45,925 nt of DNA from an uncultured Sphingosinicella sp. (GCF_902806315.1 NZ_CADCWD010000073.1:1-45925); one strand, 5' to 3'. Counted from the first letter of the stretch, positions 32,258 to 41,493 are shown. Translations and numbers: made by a program. Notes: generated from the sequence alone by a model not told the origin.

Positions 32258-34182
32258 TCGCGGAAGCCGGGCTCGCGGCCCTCTGGCTGGCGGCGGCGCT
32301 TTCCCTCCTGCAGCTATGCCTCGGCGCGGCGTCGCTCCGTCCCGCCGGTGAAGCGTTGCTGCCGACCGTGCGGCCCGTCGCGATCGCTCAGGCCGTGCTG
32401 GTCGGACTTGCCTTCCTGCTCCTGATCCAGCTCTTTCTCCGAACCGACCTGTCGGTGAAGCTGGTCGCGGCGAACAGCCATTCGGCCAAGCCCTGGCTTT
32501 ACAAGTTTGCGGGGACCTGGGGGAACCACGAGGGCTCGATGCTGCTCTGGGTCGCGATCCTCGGCGTGGCGGGAGGGGCAGTGGCCTTGCTCGAGCGGCG
32601 ACTGAACGAGCGGACGGCGATCGCCACTTTAGCGGCGCAGGCGGCGATCGGGCTCGGCTTCTACGCCTTTTTGCTGTTCGCTTCGAACCCCTTCGAGCGC
32701 TTGAACCCGGCGCCCGCACAGGGGCTAGGGCTCAATCCGTTGCTCCAGGACCCAGGGCTCGCCTTCCACCCGCCCACCCTATACCTCGGTTATGTCGGCA
32801 TCTCGGTCGCCTTTTCCTTCGCGGTCGGAGCCCTTATCACCCGCGATGTCGGTCCAGCCTTCGCCCGCGCGATGCGGCCCTGGGTGCTTGGCTCCTGGGT
32901 GTTCCTCACCCTCGGGATCACGGCGGGGAGCTACTGGGCCTATTATGAGCTCGGCTGGGGCGGCTGGTGGTTCTGGGACCCGGTGGAGAATGCCTCGCTC
33001 ATGCCCTGGCTCGCGGCGACCGCTTTGCTGCACTCGGTGACCGTGCTCGCGACGCGCGACAGCTTGCGGGCCTGGACGGTGATGCTGGCCGTGGTCGCTT
33101 TCTCCATGTCGATGGTCGGCACCTTCCTGGTGCGCTCCGGCATCCTCACCAGCGTCCACGCCTTTGCGGTCGACCCGCAGCGCGGCGCCTTCATCCTGAT
33201 CCTGCTCGCTTTCTACATTGGCGGCGCGCTGACCTTGTTCGGGATGCGCGTGCACACGGTGAAGGAGGGCGCGACGTTCGAGGCGGTCAGCCGCGAGGGA
33301 GCGCTGGTCGCGAACAACCTGCTGCTGTCCGCCATTCTCGGAGTCGTGCTGGTCGGCACGCTTTACCCGCTCGGCGTGGAAGCAATGACGGGCGAGAAGC
33401 TTTCGGTGGGCCCGCCTTACTTCAACGCCGCCGCCGGTCCGATCGCGCTGGCGCTGGTCGTGGTCATGGCCGCCGGGCCGCTGATCAAGTGGCGCCGCGA
33501 CAAGGCACGGGATCTGCTCAAGCGCCTCGCCGTACCGGTGATGCTGTCCGCTGGGGCGCTGCTTCTGGTGCTGCTGCTCGCGCCGGGAGTTTCGATCCTC
33601 CCGTTCCTGGGCCTCGTGCTGGCCGCTGGAGTCGCCGCTGCTTCGCTTGCGCCGCTCTGGGGCCGCAACCTGCGCCGCACGCCACTTTTCACTTGGGGGA
33701 TGGTGGTCGCGCACCTCGGCATTGCGGTCAGCCTCGCCGGCATGGCGGCGGAGAGCGCTTTCACTGAGGAGAAGCTGGTCGCGGCGCGGGTCGGCGAGAC
33801 GGTGAAGGTCGGGCCTTATTCGATCCACTTCGGGGCGGCCGATCCGGTCGCGGGACCGAACTGGACCGCGATCGAGGCGAAGCTGACCGCGCGCCGCGGC
33901 GATGGCGAGCCGTTCGTCCTCAAGCCTCAGGCGCGCATGTTCAACTCGCCGCCGACCGAAACCAGCGAGGCGGCGATCGCCACCAGTCTAGGCGGGGGAC
34001 AGCTCTATACGGTCCTCGGCAAGTCAGACGGGCAGGGGCGCTGGCAGCTCCGCTTGTGGTGGAAGCCGGCCGTGACCCTCATCTGGCTCGGCGGAGGGCT
34101 GATCGCGCTGGGCGGCTTGCTCTCGATCATCGGCCGCGTGCGGCGTGAGCGGCGGGCGGGCTTGCGCGAGGCTTACGCGTGA
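32254..34182 (+). CDS. ccmF: cytochrome c haem lyase subunit CcmF
   Basis: A 642-residue, many-helix membrane protein. The WWD motif WGGWWFWDPVENASLMPWL lies near residues 235-252, and conserved segments KFAGTWGNHEGSMLLW and LAFHPPTLYLGYVGISV carry the haem-ligand histidines. It transfers haem from CcmE to the reduced CxxCH motif of the apocytochrome. The length is close to the E. coli protein. The start is GTG, overlapping the ccmE stop; the end overlaps ccmG. Confidence 0.97.
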   Translation: MIAEAGLAALWLAAALSLLQLCLGAASLRPAGEALLPTVRPVAIAQAVLVGLAFLLLIQLFLRTDLSVKLVAANSHSAKPWLYKFAGTWGNHEGSMLLWVAILGVAGGAVALLERRLNERTAIATLAAQAAIGLGFYAFLLFASNPFERLNPAPAQGLGLNPLLQDPGLAFHPPTLYLGYVGISVAFSFAVGALITRDVGPAFARAMRPWVLGSWVFLTLGITAGSYWAYYELGWGGWWFWDPVENASLMPWLAATALLHSVTVLATRDSLRAWTVMLAVVAFSMSMVGTFLVRSGILTSVHAFAVDPQRGAFILILLAFYIGGALTLFGMRVHTVKEGATFEAVSREGALVANNLLLSAILGVVLVGTLYPLGVEAMTGEKLSVGPPYFNAAAGPIALALVVVMAAGPLIKWRRDKARDLLKRLAVPVMLSAGALLLVLLLAPGVSILPFLGLVLAAGVAAASLAPLWGRNLRRTPLFTWGMVVAHLGIAVSLAGMAAESAFTEEKLVAARVGETVKVGPYSIHFGAADPVAGPNWTAIEAKLTARRGDGEPFVLKPQARMFNSPPTETSEAAIATSLGGGQLYTVLGKSDGQGRWQLRLWWKPAVTLIWLGGGLIALGGLLSIIGRVRRERRAGLREAYA

Positions 34183-34706
34183 AGCGCCTGATCCTGTGGG
34201 CCCCGCTCGCGCTGTTCCTGATCTTCATGATCACGGTCGCGGTCGGCCTCTATGCTCCGGCCGACCGGAAGATCACATCCAGGCTGATCGGCAAGCCGGT
34301 GCCCGAGTTCGCGCTGGAGCCGGCGGTGGCGTCCCACCCGACCTTGAGCTCAGCCGATCTGAAACGGGGCGAGCCGCGGCTCGTCAACCTCTTCGCGAGC
34401 TGGTGCGTGCCGTGCATCGCTGAAGCGCCGCAGCTCCTGGAACTCAAGCGGCGCGGCATTCCCATCGACGCGATCGCGATCCGCGACCGGCCGCAGGATG
34501 TCGCCGCGTTCCTTGCCAAATGGGGCGATCCGTACCAGCGCATCGCCAGCGACCCGAACACTCAGGTGCAGATCGCGCTTGGCTCCTCGGGCGTGCCGGA
34601 GACCTTCGTCGTCGATGGCCGGGGCGTGATCCGTTATCAGCATATCGGCGACATCAGGCCCGAACAGGTGCCGGAGATCGTCAGGGCCTATGAGGCGGCG
34701 CGGTGA
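34179..34706 (+). CDS. ccmG: thiol:disulfide oxidoreductase CcmG/DsbE
   Basis: A 175-residue periplasmic thioredoxin-fold protein anchored by an N-terminal helix (LILWAPLALFLIFMITVAVG). The active site is WCVPC with Cys76 and Cys79. GVPETFVVDGRGVIRYQHIG holds the cis-proline and the acidic environment typical of CcmG. It keeps apocytochrome cysteines reduced with CcmH. GTG start; its last four bases GTGA contain the presumed ccmH start. Confidence 0.95.
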   Translation: MKRLILWAPLALFLIFMITVAVGLYAPADRKITSRLIGKPVPEFALEPAVASHPTLSSADLKRGEPRLVNLFASWCVPCIAEAPQLLELKRRGIPIDAIAIRDRPQDVAAFLAKWGDPYQRIASDPNTQVQIALGSSGVPETFVVDGRGVIRYQHIGDIRPEQVPEIVRAYEAAR

Positions 34707-35239
34707 TTTTTCCCGCCATCTCCCGTCATTCCCGCGAAAGCGGGAATCCCGCTTTCCTAAGCGGGCGGACTCCGCACCTTAAGCTGCAAAAGAAGAAACA
34801 GCGGGATTCCCGCTTTCGCGGGAATGACGGGCTTGCGGCTGTGATCGCGAGTGTGCTGGCCTTCAGCGCTTCGCCGGCCTTGGCAGACTCCGTCCTCCCG
34901 CCTGCCGAATATGCGCACAAGCAGCTCGCCGACCCCCGCCGTGAGGCGCAAGCGGTGGATCTGATGGAGACGTTGCGCTGTCTCGTCTGCCAGGGGCAGT
35001 CGATCGCCGACAGCGATGCCGAGATGGCGGGCGACATGCGCGCTCTGGTGCGGCAGCGGATCGAGGCGGGGCAGACGCCCGAGCAGATCCGCAAGTGGCT
35101 GATCGACCGCTACGGCAATTGGGTGAGCTACGCCCCGCCGGTCGAACCGCTGACATGGCCGCTCTGGGCCGCGCCGATCCTGCTGATCGGTGCCGGGCTC
35201 TTCCTTGCCCGCGGACGCTTCCGCAAGCGGACGCGTTGA
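34703..35239 (+). CDS. ccmH: cytochrome c maturation protein CcmH, with repeat-derived N-terminus
   Basis: A 178-residue protein. The active site LRCLVCQGQS has Cys93 and Cys96, followed by IADSDAEMAGDMRALV and a membrane helix near 152-170 (WPLWAAPILLIGAGLFLARG). The signal peptide LAAVIASVLAFSASPALADS begins only at residue 44. Before it lie about 40 residues (such as RHSRESGNPAF and KKKQRDSRFRGNDG) translated from a 110-bp inverted-repeat element. The GTG at 34703 keeps the GTGA overlap seen throughout the operon, so it is probably the old start with an in-frame insertion after it. An internal GTG at 34841 could give a short signal peptide. Confidence 0.88.
   Translation: MIFPAISRHSRESGNPAFLSGRTPHLKLQKKKQRDSRFRGNDGLAAVIASVLAFSASPALADSVLPPAEYAHKQLADPRREAQAVDLMETLRCLVCQGQSIADSDAEMAGDMRALVRQRIEAGQTPEQIRKWLIDRYGNWVSYAPPVEPLTWPLWAAPILLIGAGLFLARGRFRKRTR
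34722..34831 (+). repeat. 110-bp inverted-repeat element inside ccmH
   Basis: A 31-bp arm (34722-34752) and its perfect inverted copy (34801-34831) flank 48 bases. Each arm contains the hairpin TTCCCGC-GAAA-GCGGGAA. The arm matches a CATTCCCGCGAAAGCGGGAA intergenic repeat seen in many proteobacteria. It is non-coding in origin but reads as open frame here. Confidence 0.92.
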
Positions 35240-35895
35240 TGGGCTTTCTCCTGCTCTCAGCTTTGGCTGTTATCATCCTGATCACACTCTGGAAGTTTGG
35301 GAAGTTCGATCGCGCTGCGCTGCAGCTTCTCGGCGCCGCTTTGCTCGTGGCCGCGGCAGGCTATACCTGGCAGGGGAGGCCCGACCTCAGCGGCCGCTCT
35401 GCGCCGGCGCCGGTGCGGCAGCAGCTCCCTGACAGCCCCTTTGCACAAACGCGCGAGAGCATGCTCGGCACGTTCGATTCCGCGTCGCAATGGCTGACCA
35501 TGGCGGAATCCTATCACCGCAGCGGTGACACGCAGAGCGCCGTCGAGATCATCGGCAGCGGCATCCGGAAGGATCCCAAGAATCCGGATCTGTGGGTGGG
35601 CCTCGGCAATGCGCTGGTGATCCACGCGGAGGGGCGGATGACGCCCTCGGCGGAACTGGCATTTCGCCGTGCCTCGGCAATCGCGCCGGAGCATCCCGCG
35701 CCGAAGTTCTTCTACGGTCTCGCACTGGCCCAAGGCGGCAAATATGACGAGGCGGAGAGCCTTTGGCGCGGGCTGCTGCAGACGGCGCCCGCCGATGCGA
35801 GCTGGCGGCCGATGGTCGAGGAGCGGCTCGCGATGCTCGCGCAGGCGCGGGGCGCTGTGACTGGCGGAACGCCGCCGCAAGTGCGGCAACCCTGA
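35239..35895 (+). CDS. ccmI: cytochrome c maturation TPR protein CcmI
   Basis: A 218-residue protein with two N-terminal membrane segments (LLLSALAVIILITLWKF and LQLLGAALLVAAAGYTW). They are followed by a periplasmic TPR domain (SASQWLTMAESYHRSGDTQS, AVEIIGSGIRKDPKNPDLWV, APKFFYGLALAQGGKYDEAE). CcmI chaperones the apocytochrome C-terminus to CcmFH. It is shorter than the CycH/CcmI of rhizobia. The start overlaps the ccmH stop by one base (TGATG). It ends the operon, and a hairpin-rich repeat element follows four bases later. Confidence 0.88.
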   Translation: MGFLLLSALAVIILITLWKFGKFDRAALQLLGAALLVAAAGYTWQGRPDLSGRSAPAPVRQQLPDSPFAQTRESMLGTFDSASQWLTMAESYHRSGDTQSAVEIIGSGIRKDPKNPDLWVGLGNALVIHAEGRMTPSAELAFRRASAIAPEHPAPKFFYGLALAQGGKYDEAESLWRGLLQTAPADASWRPMVEERLAMLAQARGAVTGGTPPQVRQP

Positions 35896-35898
35896 CAC

Positions 35899-36031
35899 TT
35901 CCTCCTGCGAGCATTGCTCGCGGGGGAGGGGACCATGCAAAGCATGGTGGAAGGGAACTTTGGATTGGCTCCGCTCACCCCTCCACCACCATCGAGTGGT
36001 TCCCCTCCCCATCGGCAGCGATGGGGAGGAA
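35899..36031 (+). repeat. 133-bp four-hairpin intergenic element
   Basis: The terminal inverted repeat is TTCCTCC (35899) to GGAGGAA (36031). Inside are hairpins CGAGCA-T-TGCTCG (35908-35920), ACCATGC-AAA-GCATGGT (35932-35948), a weaker ACCAC...GTGGT (35985-36000), and CCCCATCG-GCAG-CGATGGGG (36007-36026). It fills the gap between the convergent ccmI and DUF3072 genes and could end transcription from both sides. Elements with such CCTCCCC...GGGGAGG ends are, from memory, frequent in sphingomonads. Confidence 0.75.
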
Positions 36032-36033
36032 CT

Positions 36034-36258
36034 CTAGTGGTCGATGCCTCGCCCCGTCTCATGCTGGAGCTCGTCGATCTTCTTCGACGCTTCCGCCTTG
36101 CTGAGCTCCGGGTCGAACTCCTCGCCCGCCTCGCGTGACAGGGTCTTGAGGTAGGAGGCCTGCGGGCCGGTCATGGCCTCGTCGCCGGTGACCCAATCGT
36201 TCGGGTCCTTGGCTGCGTTCTCGGCCGGGTCCGGCTGCTGGTTCTGCTTGGTGGACAT
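36034..36258 (-). CDS. DUF3072 protein
   Basis: A 74-residue acidic protein beginning MSTKQNQQPDPAENAAKDPN. The segment TGPQASYLKTLSREAGEEFD is characteristic of DUF3072, as is the preceding NDWVTGDE. It is soluble, with a helical C-terminus (LSKAEASKKIDELQHETGRG). Its function is not known. Upstream codons in the same frame lack a family match, so the start is this ATG. It follows the alanine dehydrogenase gene by 61 bases on the same strand. Confidence 0.88.
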   Translation of the reverse strand: MSTKQNQQPDPAENAAKDPNDWVTGDEAMTGPQASYLKTLSREAGEEFDPELSKAEASKKIDELQHETGRGIDH

Positions 36259-36319
36259 GGTCGTCTTTCCTGGCTGCTTTTGCCGGATCAACGACCATGT
36301 TCCATTTCTGTTCCGAAAA

Positions 36320-37423
36320 TCAGGCGGCTGCTTCGAACGGAAGACCCAGCGCTTCGGCAACGGCCTGGTGGCGGATCTTGCCTCCGGAGACATTGAGGCC
36401 GTTGGCGAGGTGCGGATCCGATTTCATCGCCGCTTCAGCGCCTTGGTTGGCGAGCTTCAGGACGAATGGCAGCGTCGCATTGTTGAGCGCGAAGGCCGAG
36501 GTGCGGGCCACCGCGCCCGGCATGTTGGCGACGCAATAGTGAATGACGCCATCGACTTCGTAGACCGGGTTTTCGTGGGTGGTCGGGTGCGAGGTCTCGA
36601 AGCAGCCGCCCTGGTCGATCGCGATGTCGACCAGCACGGAGCCCCGCTTCATCGTCTTCAGCATCTCGCGGGTGACGAGCTTCGGTGCCGCCGCGCCCGG
36701 AACGAGCACCGCGCCGATGACGAGCGCGGAATTGCGAACGGCGTGGGCAATCGCAGACTTGGAGGCATAAGCCGTCTTGATCTGGCTCGAGAAGAACATA
36801 TCGAGCTCGGCCAGCCGGGTCATCGAAATGTCGTAGATGGTGACGTCGGCGCGCATGCCGACCGCCATCTGCGCGGCGTTCACGCCCGAGACGCCGCCGC
36901 CGAGGATCGCGACCTTGGCAGGCGCAACGCCCGGAACGCCGCCGAGCAGCACGCCCCGTCCGCCTTGCTCCTTTTCCAGATAGTGGGCGCCGACCTGGAC
37001 GGACATGCGGCCCGCGACTTCGCTCATCGGCTTCAGCAGCGGCAGCGAGCCGTCGCGCGCGGTCACCGTCTCATAAGCGATGCAGGTCGCGCCCGATTTC
37101 ATGAGTCCTTGCGCCTGGTCTGGATCGGGAGCGAGATGGAGGTAGGTGAAGAGCAAGTGGCGCGGCTCCAGCAGGGCAATCTCCTGCGCCTGCGGCTCCT
37201 TGACCTTCACGATCATGTCCGCCGAGGAGAAGGTCTCCGCGGCGCTCCCCGCGATCCGCGCTCCGACTGCGACATAGTCCTCGTCCGAGAAGTCGATGCC
37301 GGTCCCGGCCTTGGTCTCGACGATCACTTCGTGGCCGGCGGCGATCAGCTCGGACACGGAGGAGGGCGTCAGGCCGACGCGATATTCATGATTCTTGATT
37401 TCCTTCGGCACGCCGACGCGCAT
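36320..37423 (-). CDS. ald: alanine dehydrogenase
   Basis: A 367-residue NAD-dependent enzyme that interconverts L-alanine and pyruvate plus ammonia. Catalytic residues are in place: Arg15 ([10 protein letters not shown]), Lys75 (VKVKEPQ) and His96 (TYLHLAPD). The nucleotide-binding loop is [17 protein letters not shown], and the active-site region [20 protein letters not shown] is complete. It is cytoplasmic and assembles as a hexamer. AGGAG precedes ATG 37421-37423. Divergent from kup across a 160-base spacer in which I find no clear promoter or regulator site. Confidence 0.97.
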   Translation of the reverse strand: MRVGVPKEIKNHEYRVGLTPSSVSELIAAGHEVIVETKAGTGIDFSDEDYVAVGARIAGSAAETFSSADMIVKVKEPQAQEIALLEPRHLLFTYLHLAPDPDQAQGLMKSGATCIAYETVTARDGSLPLLKPMSEVAGRMSVQVGAHYLEKEQGGRGVLLGGVPGVAPAKVAILGGGVSGVNAAQMAVGMRADVTIYDISMTRLAELDMFFSSQIKTAYASKSAIAHAVRNSALVIGAVLVPGAAAPKLVTREMLKTMKRGSVLVDIAIDQGGCFETSHPTTHENPVYEVDGVIHYCVANMPGAVARTSAFALNNATLPFVLKLANQGAEAAMKSDPHLANGLNVSGGKIRHQAVAEALGLPFEAAA

Positions 37424-37583
37424 CTTCTGGGCTCCTGATTGGCGGTTGTGGGCGAGTCCATAGACGGAGCCGATTGATTTGTCGCCGTTGCGAACCCACA
37501 TGGCGTCATGCTAAGCGCGCCCGCTTCCTGGCGGGTCCAGAGCTTGATGCGAAAGGTTGCTAGGCGTCCTGCCTGCCTGATCC

Positions 37584-39533
37584 ATGACCGACACCGCCGC
37601 CGTCGCGCCCTTATTGCCTGCGGACCGTCCGCCGGCCTCGGCGCACCATCATCAGGGCAGCCTGGGCAAGTTGGCGCTGGGCGCGGTCGGCGTCGTCTAT
37701 GGCGACATCGGCACCAGCCCGATCTACGCCTTCCGCGAGACCTTCGCGGGCCACCACCCGCTCAACCCCGATCCGCTCCACATTTACGGCGTTCTCAGCC
37801 TCATCTTCTGGTCGATGATGCTGGTGGTGACGCTGAAATATATCGCCATCATCACCCGCGCCGACAACAAGGGCGAGGGCGGCAGTCTGGCGCTCCTCGC
37901 CCTCATCAACCGCAGCACCGAAGGCGGCGGCCCGAGGCGCTGGACGGCGGGCATCGTCATGCTCGGCGTATTCGCGACCGCGCTCTTCTACGGCGACAGC
38001 ATGATCACGCCGGCCATCTCGGTGCTTTCCGCCGTCGAGGGGCTGACGACCGTGGAATCCAGTTTTCAGCCGTTCGTGATTCCGATCGCAATCGGCATCC
38101 TGATCGGCCTGTTCGCGATGCAGTCGCGCGGCACGGCCAAAGTCGGCGCCTTGTTCGGCCCGATCATGATCGTTTATTTCGTGACGCTCGCAGCGCTCGG
38201 CATCTTCTACATCGCCAGCGCGCCCGGGATCATCGTCGAGACGCTGAACCCCATGAACGCGGTCAATTTCTTCGTCACGGACCGCTGGCTCGCTTTCCTC
38301 GCGTTGGGCTCAGTCGTCCTCGCCGTCACGGGGGCGGAGGCGCTCTACGCCGACATGGGCCACTTCGGCCGCAAGCCGATCGGCCTGTCCTGGCTCGTCT
38401 TCGTCATGCCGGCACTGATGCTCAACTATATGGGGCAGGGGGCGATGATCCTGTCGCTGCCGCCCGCCGAAGCGCTCGAAGTTGTCAAGAACCCGTTCTT
38501 CTTTCTCGCGTCGGACGCTTTCCGCCTGCCGCTGGTGATCCTCGCCACCCTGGCCACGATCATCGCCAGCCAAGCGGTCATCTCCGGCGCTTTCTCCGTC
38601 ACGCAGCAGGCGATCCAGCTCGGCTTCATCCCGCGACTGCGCATCCTCCACACCAGCGCGTCGGCCGCCGGCCAGATCTACATTCCCGTGGTCAATTGGG
38701 CGCTGATGGTGATGGTGATCCTGCTGGTCGTCACCTTCGGCTCGTCCAGCAATCTCGCCGCCGCTTACGGGATCGCGGTCACCGGCGCGATGTTCATCGA
38801 CAGCGTCCTCATCGCCGTCGTGCTCTTCAGCCTCTGGCGCTGGAACAAGCTCCTGGCGGGGCTGCTGCTCGCCGTCTTCTTCATCGTCGACATCGCCTAT
38901 TTCGGCGCGAACCTGATGAAGGTGCCGGACGGGGGCTGGTTCCCCCTGCTCGTCGGCGCGGTCGCCTTCACCTTGCTCACCACCTGGGCGAAGGGCCGCA
39001 AGCTGATGATCAACCGCATGAACGAGGCGTCGATGCCGATCGGCGTGTTCATCAAGTCGGCCGCCAACAGCGCTGCCCGCGTGCCCGGCACCGCGGTGTT
39101 CATGACCACCTCGCTCGACGGCATTCCGCACGCGCTGCTGCACAATCTCAAGCACAACAAGGTGCTGCACGACCGCGTGATCCTGCTCACCATCCGCATC
39201 GAGGACGTTCCCTATGTGGAGCCCGGCTGCCAATATGAGCTCGCAGACCTGGGCAGCGGCTTCTACCGGCTCGTGATCCACTACGGATTTATGGAAGAAG
39301 TCGACGTGCCGGCGGCGCTTGCGAAGCTCGAGGGCTGCGGCGGCCTGTTCAAGATGATGGACACAAGCTTCTTCCTTGCCCGGCAAACCCTGATCACTTC
39401 GTCGCGGCCCGGAATGGCGATCTGGCGCGAGAAGCTTTTCGCGTGGATGCTGCGCAACGCGGAAAGCGCGATGGAATTCTTCAAGCTCCCCACCAATCGC
39501 GTGGTCGAGCTGGGCTCGCAGGTCGAGATCTGA
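37584..39533 (+). CDS. kup: Kup-type potassium transporter
   Basis: A 649-residue low-affinity K+ uptake protein of the KUP/HAK/KT family. The first helix region [23 protein letters not shown] contains the GDIGTSPLY-type signature of the family. About 12 helices follow to residue 450 ([53 protein letters not shown] region, [20 protein letters not shown]). A 190-residue cytoplasmic C-terminal domain ends with [19 protein letters not shown]+/K+ symport at the inner membrane is expected. The TGA overlaps the possible CTG start of the next gene. No strong ribosome binding site is visible before the ATG. Confidence 0.97.
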   Translation: MTDTAAVAPLLPADRPPASAHHHQGSLGKLALGAVGVVYGDIGTSPIYAFRETFAGHHPLNPDPLHIYGVLSLIFWSMMLVVTLKYIAIITRADNKGEGGSLALLALINRSTEGGGPRRWTAGIVMLGVFATALFYGDSMITPAISVLSAVEGLTTVESSFQPFVIPIAIGILIGLFAMQSRGTAKVGALFGPIMIVYFVTLAALGIFYIASAPGIIVETLNPMNAVNFFVTDRWLAFLALGSVVLAVTGAEALYADMGHFGRKPIGLSWLVFVMPALMLNYMGQGAMILSLPPAEALEVVKNPFFFLASDAFRLPLVILATLATIIASQAVISGAFSVTQQAIQLGFIPRLRILHTSASAAGQIYIPVVNWALMVMVILLVVTFGSSSNLAAAYGIAVTGAMFIDSVLIAVVLFSLWRWNKLLAGLLLAVFFIVDIAYFGANLMKVPDGGWFPLLVGAVAFTLLTTWAKGRKLMINRMNEASMPIGVFIKSAANSAARVPGTAVFMTTSLDGIPHALLHNLKHNKVLHDRVILLTIRIEDVPYVEPGCQYELADLGSGFYRLVIHYGFMEEVDVPAALAKLEGCGGLFKMMDTSFFLARQTLITSSRPGMAIWREKLFAWMLRNAESAMEFFKLPTNRVVELGSQVEI

Positions 39534-40045
39534 CCTCTCCGGCTGCCACGCCGATCATCGTCACCGCTTTGTTCGGCGACGGCGACAATGGCTGGCTGCA
39601 GGAAATGCGGCGCACCCACTTCCCTCCCGAGCGCAACCAGGTGCCCGCGCACCTCACGCTTTTTCATCACCTGCCGCCCGGCGTCGAGCGCGAACTCAGC
39701 CAGCGGCTCGCGACCTATGCGGCGACACCGGCTCCGCGAGCGACGATTGCAGGCGTGATCGATCTCGGCGCCGGCACGGCGTTCCGGGTGGAGAGCGAGG
39801 AGCTGGAGGACATACGCTACGCCCTCGCCGAAGCCTTTCGCGGCCTGCTCATCCCGCAGGACCAGGCGCCGTGGCGGCCGCACATCACGATCCAGAACAA
39901 AGTGGATCCCAAAGAGGCGAAGCGGCTGCAGCAGCAGCTCCGCCCCACCTTTCAGCCGCGCCCGCTCGCCATCAAGGGACTGGCGTCATGGCGTTATATG
40001 GGTGGCCCATGGGAGCCGATCCGGAGCCACGTTTTCCGCGGTTGA
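39530..40045 (+). CDS. 2'-5' RNA ligase-like 2H phosphoesterase
   Basis: A protein of about 171 residues with the two HxT motifs of the 2H family: [11 protein letters not shown] and [10 protein letters not shown]. These histidines form the active site for cyclic phosphodiester hydrolysis or RNA ligation. The first strand [11 protein letters not shown] is typical. No ATG or GTG lies in the expected place: the frame has CTG at 39530, which overlaps the kup TGA as CTGA, and TTG at 39569 would cut into the first strand. I list the CTG as outer limit. Function in bacteria is mostly unproven. Confidence 0.8.
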   Translation: MTSPAATPIIVTALFGDGDNGWLQEMRRTHFPPERNQVPAHLTLFHHLPPGVERELSQRLATYAATPAPRATIAGVIDLGAGTAFRVESEELEDIRYALAEAFRGLLIPQDQAPWRPHITIQNKVDPKEAKRLQQQLRPTFQPRPLAIKGLASWRYMGGPWEPIRSHVFRG

Positions 40046-40099
40046 GCCGGTGCGAACGTACCGGAGGTTCGCAGCCATGTCCGGAGACAGGCGTCCGGC

Positions 40100-40525
40100 T
40101 CAATCGTTCTGCCCGACGCCTTCGCAGCTATAGTCGAAGGCGGAGAGGCCGGCTTCCAGGTGGGATGCGAGCAGCGGCATGTCCATCAGCTCGTCGATCG
40201 CCGATTCCGGGTCGTTGTCCGAAGCCTCGGCAAAGGCGTCCTCCCACTCGCTGACATCGTAGGTGCCGCGCCCGACCCAGGCGAGGGCGAGCGTCTCGGC
40301 AAGCTGGTCGTCGGCGAGGTCGTCGAGCGTCGCCCGCATCTCCTCCTCGACGCCGCTGTTAAGCTCGTCCTCCAGCACGGAGAGCGCCTGATCCTCGGCA
40401 TCGTCGTCGAAATCGTCGACATTGTCCGGATCTTCGTCGGGATCGGCGGCGGGGACCTGCGCTTCCATCTCCTTTGCGCGCAAGATGAGCCGGCACAGCG
40501 TCTCCAGGGGTGTAAGCAAATCCAT
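40100..40525 (-). CDS. DUF3775 protein
   Basis: A 141-residue strongly acidic protein. The N-terminal helix MDLLTPLETLCRLILRAKEM is followed by an Asp/Glu-rich linker (DPDEDPDNVDDFDDDAEDQA). A domain of about 80 residues (ELNSGVEEEMRATLDDLADD, LAWVGRGTYDVSEWEDAFAE) then ends in MDMPLLASHLEAGLSAFDYS. The YDVSEWEDA motif marks the DUF3775 family, which is alphaproteobacterial and uncharacterised. It is soluble. It converges on the 2H phosphoesterase gene, with 54 bases between the ends. Confidence 0.88.
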   Translation of the reverse strand: MDLLTPLETLCRLILRAKEMEAQVPAADPDEDPDNVDDFDDDAEDQALSVLEDELNSGVEEEMRATLDDLADDQLAETLALAWVGRGTYDVSEWEDAFAEASDNDPESAIDELMDMPLLASHLEAGLSAFDYSCEGVGQND

Positions 40526-40604
40526 GTTCCGTCACTCCGTCGCGCTAACTTGCGTCATGCAACGAGAAGAGGTGCAGGGGGTTCCGGAACCAGGCGCGGA
40601 GCGG

Positions 40605-40633
40605 TTGACCGAAAAATTCCTGCTCCGTATAGC
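40605..40633 (+). promoter_or_regulatory. promoter of tRNA-Met
   Basis: TTGACC (40605-40610), 17 bases, TATAGC (40628-40633). One of the best sigma-70-type matches in the window. The predicted start near 40640 leaves a 30-base leader before the tRNA. Confidence 0.75.
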
Positions 40634-40671
40634 GCCGCCACGCCGGCTCCCATAAGCGGCGGCCCTCATGG

Positions 40672-40748
40672 GGCGGAGTAGCTCAGCTGGTTAGAGCAGC
40701 GGAATCATAATCCGCGTGTCGGGGGTTCAAGTCCCTCCTCCGCTACCA
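40672..40748 (+). tRNA. tRNA-Met (anticodon CAT), probably elongator
   Basis: Acceptor GGCGGAG (40672-40678) pairs with CTCCGCT (40738-40744), the first pair being G1-U72. Anticodon stem GCGGA/TCCGC holds loop ATCATAA, anticodon CAT. The T arm is GGGGGTTCAAGTCCC, and CCA (40746-40748) is encoded. It lacks the three G-C pairs next to the anticodon loop of initiator tRNA, so it is either elongator Met or the CAT tRNA for isoleucine AUA. I favour Met. Confidence 0.88.
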
Positions 40749-40839
40749 TTCTCACAGGCATCGATGCGAAGCCTATACGCGGACACCGCCTGGCGTTAGA
40801 CATTCGCGCCTGCCAGTCCGTTGTTTCGCAGGAGTTTCC

Positions 40840-41481
40840 ATGTCAACAAAGCCGCGCAACCTGCTCTTCGGAGTGGCTTTCCTCTGTCTCACAAGCGTAG
40901 CCGGCGCCCAGGACATCAAGCCTGTCGGGAACGCCGCACCGGCACCGAAACCGACGCCGGCTCCGTCTGCAACAGCCGCTGTCGCGGCGGCCGACCCGTT
41001 CGCGTCCATCCCCCCAGCCAAGGCGGAAGACGTGAAGTCGATGGATGCGATCATCACCGCGCTTTACGGCGTGATCTCTGGAGACGCCGGCGTGAAGCGC
41101 GACTGGAACCGGTTTCGCTCGCTTTTCTATCCGGGCGCGCGGATGATCCCGACGGGGGCGAATGCCAAAACCGGCAAGGTCGGCGCACGCATCGCCTCGC
41201 CGGAAGATTATATCCGGGCGAACCAGGAGTTCCTCGAAGGCCAAGGCTTCCACGAGCAGGAACTCACCCGCCACGTCGACAGCTTCGGCACGATTTCGCA
41301 GGTCTTCTCATCCTACGAAGCGCGCAACAAGCTTTCGGACGCCAAGCCGTTCCTGCGCGGCATCAACAGCATCCAGCTTCTGAACGACGGCAAGCGCTGG
41401 TGGATCATGACGATCGCCTGGTCGCCGGAAACCGCCTCGGATCCGCTCCCCGACAGATATTCCAAGAAAGCCGAGCGCTAG
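40840..41481 (+). CDS. secreted NTF2-like protein
   Basis: A 213-residue exported protein. The signal peptide covers about 1-23 (PRNLLFGVAFLCLTSVAGAQ), followed by an Ala/Pro-rich linker. Residues about 65-205 have the strand and helix order of the NTF2-like fold: MDAIITALYGVISGDAGVKR, WNRFRSLFYPGARMIPTG, SPEDYIRANQEFLEGQGFHE, HVDSFGTISQVFSSYEARN, and WWIMTIAWSPET. Similar proteins are annotated as nuclear transport factor 2 family, without known activity. The frame starts at the first ATG after tRNA-Met. It is followed after 12 bases by the phytase-like gene. Confidence 0.8.
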   Translation: MSTKPRNLLFGVAFLCLTSVAGAQDIKPVGNAAPAPKPTPAPSATAAVAAADPFASIPPAKAEDVKSMDAIITALYGVISGDAGVKRDWNRFRSLFYPGARMIPTGANAKTGKVGARIASPEDYIRANQEFLEGQGFHEQELTRHVDSFGTISQVFSSYEARNKLSDAKPFLRGINSIQLLNDGKRWWIMTIAWSPETASDPLPDRYSKKAER

Positions 41482-41493
41482 GCGCTGCCGGCC

